From Nelumbo lutea (taxonomy: Eukaryota; Streptophyta; Magnoliopsida; Proteales; Nelumbonaceae), in contig JAKGHH010000002.1 in NCBI GenBank assembly GCA_022828595.1, positions 74,992,383 through 75,056,382 on the forward strand: a DNA stretch of 64,000 nt. Direction: 5' to 3'. Below are positions 38,701 through 49,992 of the stretch, one piece after another; positions within the stretch are counted from its first letter, which is position 1; every line of letters starts with the position of its first letter. Position numbers and translations under genes: made by a program. Below the pieces are notes generated by a model. That model saw nothing but the letters and a program-made list of their open reading frames with translations, was not told where the DNA came from and searched no databases.

Positions 38701-41700
38701 GGTGATATCATATTCCGGGTTTAGTCCGGTTAAGAACTCAAATACCCTGTTTCTTTCAACCAGTTTCCTGTAGGTCTCTGCATCATTGGTGGAGGTGTCC
38801 CAGGTTACAGCTTCTATCAAGTCTATTTCTTGCCACAAAGACTTCAATGTTGAGAAGTATACAGATAGTGGTTTCTCCCCCTGTCTCAGATTCTTCACAT
38901 CACTTCTCAACTTATAGGCTCTAGCCACATTTAGTTTTTGGGAATAGGTTTCAGCAACACTATCCCATATTTCCTTTGCCGAATTCATCCATAGATAGTG
39001 CTGGCTGATCTGTGGCTGCATTGAGTTCACAAGCCACCCAATGATAGTGTAATTTTCTTGCATCCACTTCTCGTAGGATGGATCATCTTCTGGGGGAGCC
39101 TTCTTACTCCCAGAAATGAACCCCCACTTTCCTCTACTACAAACATGAATCTTTACTGATTGTGACCATGCCAGATAATTAGTTCCATCTAGCTTAACTG
39201 TGGTCACAGTCAATAAGGAATCACTTGGAGTCCCCTAACCCAGTCCATATTCAGCACCACTTTTGTTTTCAAACTCTGAGTACATCATGTAAACACTCCA
39301 AATATGATTTCAGATGACTTCTACAAGTATGCTGGATAAGAACAAGCAATAACTGAGTTCAGTCGACCACAAGGAGACAACACACTGAGTTCAGCCGACC
39401 ACAAGGAGGCAACACACTGAGTTTAGGCTTCAAGAAGAAATCAAAAACTCCTAGGCACTGTGCACTTAGCCGAAGTACCTTTTCAAGGTTGTACACTCAG
39501 CCAAGAAGAGTAAGTACCAATCGGTATTGCTGAATAGGCCTTTTCACAAACACAGTGTGGGCAATAGAGACAACCCCACTGTCAAAGAAGAGAAAAGACC
39601 CCAAAATCTGTTCGTACATCCCTCTAAAAACAGCCGAACAAGAGTAACAATACACAGCCTTGTTACAAGGATGTTTCGGCAGATTTTAACAGTCCAAGAA
39701 GAAGAGAAAAAACAGCCCAGAAATTTCTGGGTTAAACCAGATTTAATGGAGTTGAAGGTAGTACAGAACAGCTAGGATTTTCGAACACTTCAACAGTCCA
39801 AACACAGTCGAAGGTAATGCAAAACAGAACCAGAAAACTGAGCACAACTTACAGTTCGAGCTTCAGCAGTCCAAACACAGTCGAGCTTCAAAAACAGAAC
39901 CGAGTTGTTCCCCTTCCCCTTTTCTTCTTCTCAGATTCTTCCTGGTCACCGAACCCCTTCTCCAAGAGATTCTAGTCTTGGGCTTGTCCAATGACCTCCA
40001 AGAATCAGGCAGTACGTGACTAAGCCTCCAGCCCTAGGACGTTCAAGTTCAGATATGCTCTAATACCATGTTGAAACTGAAGAGAGGAGAGGAGACTTGT
40101 GTGTTTCGGCAATGAGGGTTCTGAGAAGAGTTTTCGAACAGTCTCTATCTCAGCCCTCTAACACTGTTTTATTAGATATTTTTGAGTAATTACAAAGAGG
40201 CCCTTAGTTGGGCAGAATTTACAAAGAACTTAAAAAATAACTTAACATTGACAGGATGGGCCCAAAATAACATGAAGAATAAACAACCTATGGGCCATTC
40301 GGCCCATCTTCTCTACACATAACAAATGTGGATGCCGTACATCATCAACAGAAGACACAATGCCAATGCAGCGCCTGGCTACTTTGGCAGTTTTAATTGG
40401 AATACAATAACCACTTTTTTTGTGAATAATAACTCTTGACAGTAAGGCCGACTAGTAATAAGAAAGAAAGAGAAGATAAGAAGAAGAGAGAAGATAGAAG
40501 AGAAGAGGAGAGATTGGCGACAATGGAACAGTGCTGGCGGCATCAGCTTCTATTAATATTTATAGGGTGTCTAAAATAAAAAGGAAAAAGACCCTTGTGC
40601 CCCTGCTGTATGTAAAGTACAATAACAGAAAATAAAAAAGGCTTTAAATCAACCAAACAGACCCTAACAAGACAAAATAATAAACAAGACATAAAATAAA
40701 GTATTTCAACACTCCCCCTCAAGTTGGAGCATAGATGTCAATCATGCCCAACTTGTCACACAAATCATTATGCCGCACATGTTGAAGACCCTTGGTGAAG
40801 ATGTCTGCAAATTGTTCCTCTGAGCTGACATATGGAGTGCGCACTTCTCCACTCACAAGTTTTTCTCTAATAAAATGCTTGTCCACTTCAATGTGTTTCG
40901 TCCTATCATGGAAGACTAGATTAGCAACAATGTTGATAGCAGTTTTAGTGTCGCAATAGAGTGACATAGGGTTGTTGACTGCAAAACCCAGTTCACCTAA
41001 CAAGTTTCTTATCCACATGATTTCAGCAACTCCATGAGGCATAGCTCTGTATTCTGCTTGAAAACTAGATCTAACCACCACACTTTGCTTCTTACTCCTC
41101 CAAGTTACCTCCTACAAAGGTACAATGCCCACTGGTAGACTTCCGGTCATCGATTACCCCTGCCCAATCAGCATCAGTATATACTTCCACCTTTAAATGT
41201 CCATGTTTCTGGAACAACAAACCAGATCCTGGAAAGTTCTTTAGGTATCTAAGAATTCTCTCTGCGGCCTCAAAGTGAGTTGTCCTAGGGTTGTGCATGA
41301 ACTGACTAAGGACACCCATTGCATAAGCAATATCAGGTCTCGTCATAGACAAACATAAGAGTTTAACAAGTCTCTGAAACTTCTTCACATCTTTCAAGAA
41401 CTCCCCTTGATTGTCTCCTAGTTGATGGTTAGGTTCAATTGGTGAGTCAATTGGTTTCACCCCTAGTACATATTTCCGATGGGAAATAAAAATTCCCTTT
41501 TGAGAGCAGGCAACTTCAATTCCAAGGAAATAACGTAAGGGTCCTATATCTTTCACCTCAAATTTAGCGGCTAAGAAATTCTTAAATTTCTGTATTTCGG
41601 TCTCCTAGTCTCCTGTGATCACTATGTCATCCACATACACAATTAAAGCTGCAATTTTCCCTTCACCTTTCTTCACAAACAAAGTGTGGTCTGACTAGCA

Positions 41701-44700
41701 TTGTTTGAACCCCATTTGTTGAACTGCTAAGTGGAACTTACTAAACTAGGCCCGAGGTGATTGTTTCAACCTATATAAAGATTTTTTTAACCTGCACACT
41801 TTCTGCTCATTGCCTTTGGCACAAAAACATGGAGATTGAGTCATGTACACTTCCTCTTCTAAGTCACCATTCAAGAAAGCATTCTTAATGTCCAACTGGT
41901 GAAGTTCCCAATCAAGATTTGTTGTCAATGAGAGAAGAATCTTGATAGAGTTCATCTTGGCTACTGGAGCAAATGTCTCTACATAGTCTACTCCATATAC
42001 CTGTATAAAACCTTTTGCCACCAGTCTAGCCTTGTACCTTTCAAACAATTCCATCAACCTTATGCTTCACTATGAACACCAACTTGCACCCCACTGGTTC
42101 CTTCCCTTCAGAAAGATTCACCAACTCCCAAGTGGCATTTTTGTGTAATGCATCAATTTCTTCCTTCATTACATCTGTCCATTCAGGTTTGGATAAAGCT
42201 TCCACCACATTCTTAGGAATAGAGATACTATTAACAGAAGAGAGGAATGCACGATATGAAGGTGAAATATGGTCATAGGACACAAAGTGGGAGATAGGAT
42301 GACTAGTGGTATAGTATCTAACACCCTTTCTCTTAGCAATAGGAACATCAAGATCATTAATGATAGGGGAATCAACATTGAGAGGTTCAGGCATATCAAT
42401 AAGAACAAGTGTACCTAGCTGATGAGGAGGATTTGCCTCTAGAGAATCCAATGATATTGGTTGCATAGTGTCAAGTTCCACGGCTCATGAACTCTTCTAA
42501 CTTTTGTGGCAGTGAAGAAAGACACGGAATGGAAGAGGATCAGGAAGAGGAGGTAGTTGAGTCTGAGCCTAGGTGTATTTCTCCTCAACCCTACTCTCCC
42601 CCTGAGGAGAAACCGAGAAGAAAGGTTGATTGTCAAAGAAGGATACATCTACAGAGATATAGTACTTGCGTGAGATGGGATCATAGCAAGATGTCCCTTT
42701 TGAGATAAAGGGTAACCAAGGAAAACACAAGGAATAGCACAAGGATCAAGTTTAGCCTAAGTAGGGAACAAGTTATGAACAAAATGACACCCAAAAACAC
42801 GCATTGGAATGGGGCCTTATACTCTAGTCACCGAGATGGCATACAGTTGATGATGCATGTAGCACACAGAACAGCATCCATCCAAAAGCGTTTTGGAACA
42901 TTCATATGGAGTAAAAAGTCGCGAGCTACTTCGAGAAGGTGACGGTTTTTCTTTCAGCAACACTGTTTTGTTGGGGTGTCCTAGCACAAGAGCTTCATTG
43001 AAGAGATCCACACGAAGCAAAGAATTCCATGAGATCACTATGGAAGTACTCTTTTGCATTGTCTGACTGGAAAATATGAATTTTATTTTGGAACTGAGTG
43101 AACACCATGCGTTGAAAGTCTTTCACAATTTTGGGCACTTCATCTCTAGATCGCATAGGGTAAAATCAAGTATATCTAGAATAATCATCGATCAAAGTAA
43201 TTAATTACTTATATCCAGCCTCAGTAGGTAGAGTAACAGAGCCCAAAATATCAAAATAGACAATATGAAACAGAAATTCAGATCTTTTATTTCTTAAAGG
43301 AAAAGAACTTCTACAATGTCTACTCAATTGACATGTCTGACACTGCAACTTACTAATTAACAAAGACTTAAACAACTTTGGAAACATAACTTTTAATGAC
43401 TCAAAAGAAAGATGACTAAGACGACTATTCCATAAATAGGCTTGACTCTCACTGGACGAACTCAAGGACTTTGTAGCCACAAGACCAGCTTTATTCTCCA
43501 ACGCGTAGAGACCATCCACCATGCTTCCTCTACCAATCGTCTTCTCCGAGACCAAATTCTAAAACACACATGAAGACAGAAAGAAAGTAACTAAACAGTT
43601 CAAAGAGTGAGTAATACTGCTAATGGAGACTAAATTTATAAGCAATTAGGAACATGCAACACATTAGAGAAGGTAAGGCGAAGTGGGAGAGATATGGTTC
43701 CTTGGCCGACTATGGTGGAGAATGAACCATCATCCAGTCTCACCTTATCTCTTCCAGAGAGAAGGTTGTGTGCCTGAAATAAATTTGACTTACCGGTCAT
43801 GTGGTTTGAGGCTCCAGAGTCAATTATCCAAGAGGAATCAAATGTATGAGATGGATGACACATGGAAAGCAATGACAGGGTTACCCGATTTAGATGCAAA
43901 GGAGGTAGGAGTAGGACCAGAATCCATCTGGCAAAGAGTCCTACCATACAACTCCAAATGGTCAAGTAAGGAGTTGATAATCTCTTCCTTAGGGTTAGAA
44001 CTAGGATGCCTTTCATGAGTTACCATGGGACTAGTCTCTTGAGATACCATATTAGCTGAGTTATACTTTTTTTTATTCTACTGGATTGGTTTCTTACCCT
44101 AATCAGTTGTTGACTTCTTACTCAATTCTTGTGCCCATTTAGGTTTCCCATGAAGGTTCCAACATGTATCTCTATTGTGTCTTGTCTTCTGGCAGTGAGT
44201 GCACCAAAGTTTACTCTTGTCAGCTGCACTCTTCTAAGAATCACCCTTCTTAAAGGAGCCTCCAACATTAGAATATGTACTTCCCCGGATAGCTAGGACA
44301 ACTGGCTCCCCCTCTGCACAATTCATCACAAGATCTGCACCCTAATGGACTCATATGAAGGATTCAAACCCAAGAGAAAAGCGAATACCTATTGCTAAGA
44401 GAAAAGCGACTTGTATGCCTTTGCATCTTCATCACACTTCCAATTCACATTTTGATAGTGATCCAGTTCTTTCCATATTGATGTCAGGCTTGAGTAGTAC
44501 ACTGAGAGACTCCTCTCCCCCTGCTTGCAAGTAGAGGATTCAGCTTGTAGTTGGTATATCTTGGCATAATGCCTTTGCTCTGAATAAGTAGATTTTGCTT
44601 GTTCTCATTATTTCACAAGTTGTTTCAACCCACATGAATGTCTTTCTTACCTGTGGCAACATGGAAATCAAGAGCCATGACATCACCATATTATTTTCTT

Positions 44701-47700
44701 AGTTCCACGTATCATATTCAGCACTTCCATTCTTCGGTTCCTACACTTTCCCATTGATGTATCCTATTTTCCCCCTAGCATTGATGTAGAGTTTTATTCC
44801 CCTAGACCATTCAAGGTAGTTTAGTCCATCAAAGGAAATTATAGCCATGGGAAAACTCATATCCATTCCCCCACTCACTCCATTTTGACTTCCTGAAACC
44901 CCTGAAGTAGCAGAATTCTCAGAGGACATGGTCAAAACAGAATTTCATTCTCAACACTCAACTTAGGATCGCTCCTTACACCCAAAAAAAAAAGAAAGAG
45001 AAAATTGCTCCACACACACACTTCGGTTTGGACTCAATTTGAGCACAAAAACAGCACCCATTTCCAGAAAAACAAGGCAAGATTAGACTGATTTCGGACC
45101 TGTACGGGTTAACAGTCCCAACTTACCAACTTTCCAAAAAGTCTAAGAACATTGATCATCAGGAAAGATCCTTACACACTTGTAATCAAGCCAAAAACTG
45201 GGGATAACACGTCATCCGTGACCTACAGTCACCTTTTCACAGGTATAGGATCACAAGATCCAAAAAAAGATGAGGTATAAACCTCACAAAGGTCTGACGA
45301 CATTCAGCAGTTCAGATTCATTTGTTTTTTTCTCTTGGTACACAACCAAGAAAGGTAAAAGAGAAAAAAAAGGACTGTACCAGTCGTAGATCAGTTTTGT
45401 TCAGCCCAGATTCAGCAAGTCGAAGAGGAATAAAACTTGTTCAATCTGCTCTCACAGTCAATAATCCCGCTCCGATACCATCTTGACAGTAAGGCCGACT
45501 AGATATAAGATAGAAAGAGAAGAGAAGAAGAGAAGAAGAGAGAAGATAGAAGAGGAGAGGAGAGATTGGCGACAATGGAACAGTGCTGGCAGTGCCAGCT
45601 TCTATTAATATTTATAGGATGTCTAAAACAAAAGGGATAAAGACCCTTGTGCCCCTGCTGTAAGTAAAGTACAATAACAAAAAATAAAAAAGGCTTTAAA
45701 TCAACCAAACAGACCCTAACAAGACATAAAATAAACTATTTCAACAATAACCAGTTTTTTTTATTAATAAGTAAGAACGAAGAACTTATTTATCACAATA
45801 AGAAAACAGAACCAAAAATGGAACAGTGCCAATATGAACAAAAGAAGCAACATTTCCTCAAAGGAAAAATAATGCATCACAAGGCAACCAAAAAACAATT
45901 GTTGTATTCTCTCATAGAATATCCAACCCCAATACAACCAACTCCTAAAAAACCCTGTCCTCACCAAGAAAGTTATTTGCTGGTGAATTGAAAAACCTAT
46001 TGCCCCCTACATGCTAGAACCATTGTGCAAAATGTGAAAAAGGTGATAAGTTTGAGTTATTTATCAGTTATTTTGGCTCAGATAACTTGAATGAAATGTT
46101 GTTCTACAATGCTTGCTCAACTGACAAGTTTGACAATGGAAATCTGACTGAACATGACTTAAATAAGGAAACAAAGACTTCACTATTTCAAAGGAAACAT
46201 GACCTAACCGACTATGCCACAAAAAAAAAAAATTAATTCTTATTTGATTGACTATATGACTCTGAATGAAACCAAGAGACCAGCCATGTTGTCGAGAATG
46301 TAGAGATAATCCACTAAGCTTCCTCTACCAATCATCCTCCCAGAGGTTAGGTCCTGAAAAACACATGAACCAGGAAAAAAGGTTACGCTTCCGTTCAAAG
46401 AACTCGTGATACTTCTAGTGGAAAGCAAATTGATGGGAAGTTGTGGGACATGTAACACATTTTTTAGGTGTGATCCATCTACAATGGAGGAGAATGATCC
46501 ACCTACAAGCCTCACTTTATCTCTTCCTAACAAAAGGCTATAAATCTAAAAGAGATTTGGCTTACCAGTCATGTAGTTAGAAGCCCCCAAGTCAATGATC
46601 CAAGGGGAATCAATGGTAGTGGTGACATGGAAGGCAGAGGTTGCATTACCTAATGTAGACGCAAATGAAGTAGGAGTACCAATAATTGAACTGTTTTGTC
46701 TCAAGGCCCTGCCATAAGATTCCAAATTATTTCAGAAGGAATTCATGATATCTTCCTAGAGGTCAGAACCAGTGAAGTGATCAAAACTAGTGAAGTGATC
46801 CCAAGCAGTACTAGTAGGCTAAGTATCTTGGATTGCCACATTTGCTGCATTGTGTGTTATATTAAGCTTCTTCTAACCTTGTACTTTTCCCTGTTCTTGG
46901 TTCTTTACAGCCCACTTTGGTCTCCCATGAATCTCCCAGTATGTGTCACATGTATGTCTTGAATATCGGCAGTGGGTACAAAACAACTTGTCCTTATCAT
47001 CAACCTTCTTGGAGTCACTTGTTTTTCTCATATTGTTACCACACATTGCAGCTGATGCCACATGTTGCTACCTCTCAGTTGTAACCATCACACTCCTATT
47101 TTTCTCAGATTGAACAAGGGCATACACCTCTTGAACCAAAGGCAACTCTTTACTACCTAAAATCTGAACTCTAAGAGGTTCATATATGGGGTTTAGCCCC
47201 AACAAGAAGGCAAAAACCCACTACTAAGTGACTAGCTTCTTATAAGCTTTAGCATCATCATCATGTTTCCATTCTATAGCCTGATAGGAGTAGCAATAAC
47301 TGAATTGTCCATCTGTCGCAAGGCCCTGCCATAAGATCCTAAATGATTTCGAAAAGAATTCATGATATCTTCCTAGGGGTCAAAACTAGTGAAGTGATCA
47401 AAACTAGTGAAGTGATCCCAAGCAGTACCAATAGACTAAGTATCTTGGGTTGCCACATCTGCTGCACTGTGTGCTATATTAGGCTTCTCCTGACCTTGTA
47501 CTTTTCCTTGTTCTTGGTTCTTTACAACCCACTTTGGTCTCCCATGAATCTCCCAACATGTGTCACATGTATGTCTTGAACGTCAGTAGTTGGTACAAAG
47601 CAACTTGTCCTTATCATCAACCTTCTTGGAGTCACTTTTCTTTCTCATACTGTTACCACCCATTGCAGTTAATGCCACCTGTTGCTCCCCTTCAATTGTA

Positions 47701-49953
47701 ACCATCATACTACTACTACTTTCCTCATATTGAACAAGGGCATACACCTTTTGGACCGAAGGCAACTCTTTACTGCCTAAAATATGAAATCTAAGAGGTA
47801 CACATATGGGGTTTAGCCCCAACAAGAAGGCAAAAACCCGTTGTTGAGAGACCAGCTTCTTATAGGCTTTAGCATCATCATCATATTTCCATTCTATAGC
47901 TTGATAGTGGTCCAATTCCTTCCATATTGACATAAGGGTTGAGTAATAGGCTAACAAGCTACGGTTCCCCTGTTTACAGGTTGAGAATTCAGCTTGTAAT
48001 TGGTAAATCTTGGCATTTGCTCAGAATAAGTGGTTTTGGCATATTCCCAAATTTCATTAGCAAGTATCTGCCCACGTAAAGTTCTTCACATCAGGTTCCA
48101 TGGCTGCAACAAGTCAGGACATCATCATACTGTTCTCTTGGTCCCGCCTATCATATTCAGCAGTCCCACTCTTGGGTTCTTTCACCCTTCCATTTATGTA
48201 ACCAGCTTTTCCCCTTGCTATTACATAGAGCTTTACACCCTTCGCCCATTCCAGGTAGTTCAGGCCATTTAAAGGAGTAATTTGCACAGGAAACATCATG
48301 TTTTCACTTCCCATACTAGTTAGACCACAAGTTGAGGTAACCCCAAATGAGGTAGAATCATCCTTTGCCATTGAGAACACACACTACAAAACAAGGTCTG
48401 ATCTACAGATGCACACAATCAGTCCCCACTAAACTAATACTTCTCAGTCTCAATGCAGGCACTAAACACCAAACCAATCACTGCTGAGAATCACAGCAGC
48501 AACTAAACAGTCCAGGAACAATTAATCAATCCAGAAGGGAACAACACTGCTGAAATTCACTGGCAGCAATCAAACAGTCCGCGGCAGTCTGGATATTTAA
48601 ATCTCGGTCCCCATAAGGTTACACACTACACGTGTCAACAAATCACAGCACATACCTGTGACCAAGGGGATCACACACCCCTATACAGCACCTGTCCGAA
48701 GGTGTAAGTCCAAAAAACAAGCCTTCACAGTATTGGCCAAAGACAAACAGGGTCCTCACAGCATCAGCCCTCTCCTCTTAGGGTTACCTTGGTACTACGA
48801 CCAAGGAGGAACCCAGAAAAAACAGAAATAGGTGGCTCCAACCAGTCCGATAGGTTTTCTTGTCTTCACTGTCCAAGAAATCCGAAAACTGGGTGGATGA
48901 ATGTGACTCAAAATCCATGTTTGCACCCAACACAACCAAACATATTTGGTAAGAATACAAAACTTATCAATGCAAAGCCAAACCAAATTTATGTTTTCAT
49001 GAACCATACATATTTTCATTTGCATTCTTACCAAATGCAGTCTAAATAAAAAAAGGTCTTACCACATTTTCTTCTGTTGCAAACCAGCCTGAGTAGCATA
49101 CCGCCACCACACATGAGGGTTGTCGGAAACTGGCACAATGGGTCTTAAGTGGGATACATCGACACGTGTTCTATATTGGGAAAACACTTCCATAAGTTTA
49201 ATAACATCATGGTACTGAGCCTGAAAAAAATAATAAGAATAAGAAGGTGAATTACCATGAAAAGCGTTAGAAAAGAATCAAAGTACAAAAAAAATAAATC
49301 CAAATATATACAAGACAAAAAAAATAACCTCTGTAATTGTTAAAGAAACATTACTAAGGACAAGAGATGCCTCTTCAAAAGGAATCTCCAGGTCCTTTCT
49401 TTCCTGATTTCCCAAGCGATGGTATTTAAGTATCCCATTGATAGGTGAGACTACGTATTTGCGATTCATAGACCATATAGACACCATAGAACAACCAGGC
49501 AGAGGTTCATTTATACCATCTTTAAATATCTACAAAAAACAACAGAAGTAATCATATAATGATTTTGAAATAATACAATATACCTTTGCAGACACTTACA
49601 TAATAGAAGACTGTCATATGATATTAAATTCCCAAACAAGGACAAACCTCAACCCATTCCTTGGGACTAAGATCTACCCATTTCTTATCCATCTTCCAAG
49701 GAAGGCTGTCAGAGTCATGATAAAGAGCTAGCCTCTCAAGTTGCACTGACTAAAACAAGAAAAAAAAATGCAAAGTTTAGTTGAAGAATTTGGGAGATGA
49801 ATCTATATGACTGAATAGAAAAAAATACAGCAAGAGATAAATCAATATTCCAACGGATCATAAAATAATACAATGACGAACTAAGAAAAATCATAAAATG
49901 CTAGTTGTAAATCACACTTTCAATAATCTGAATTAAAAGAAAAGAAGGAGATT

Positions 49954-49992
<39 letters not shown>

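Larger units (their letters stand above)
34706..40317 (-). mobile_element. young complete Ty1/copia element with target-site duplication CATAA
   Basis: A 5,612-bp element in VPS13 intron 6, same strand as the gene. Both LTRs are exactly 249 bp and differ at 4 positions (1.6%). CATAA flanks it at 34701-34705 and 40318-40322. The primer binding site TGGTATTAGAGC is at 40057-40068 and the polypurine tract (rc TTGAGGGGGAG) at 34955-34966. gag, protease, integrase and RT-RNase H are all present and need only two frameshifts and two stops to explain the breaks. Confidence 0.97.
40434..45746 (-). mobile_element. complete Ty1/copia element with target-site duplication ATAAC
   Basis: A 5,313-bp element, same strand as VPS13. 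LTRs 40434-40711 (278 bp) and 45481-45746 (266 bp); ATAAC at 40429-40433 and 45747-45751. The primer binding site TGGTATCGGAGC is at 45469-45480. Polypurine tract (rc TTGAGGGGGAG) at 40712-40723. LTR ends on the minus strand are TG and GA, non-canonical. Pol is broken in many places; gag is partly deleted. LTRs differ by roughly a dozen substitutions plus indels, so older than its neighbour. Confidence 0.95.

Noticed and set aside
34706..45746. Active retrotransposons
   Set aside because: Each has stops, frameshifts or altered catalytic residues; only the RT-RNase H and integrase of the younger one come near to intact.
49957..49987. (GA)n tract as a regulatory GAGA element of VPS13
   Set aside because: It lies within a probable copia LTR deep inside an intron, far from the promoter, and is more simply a microsatellite.
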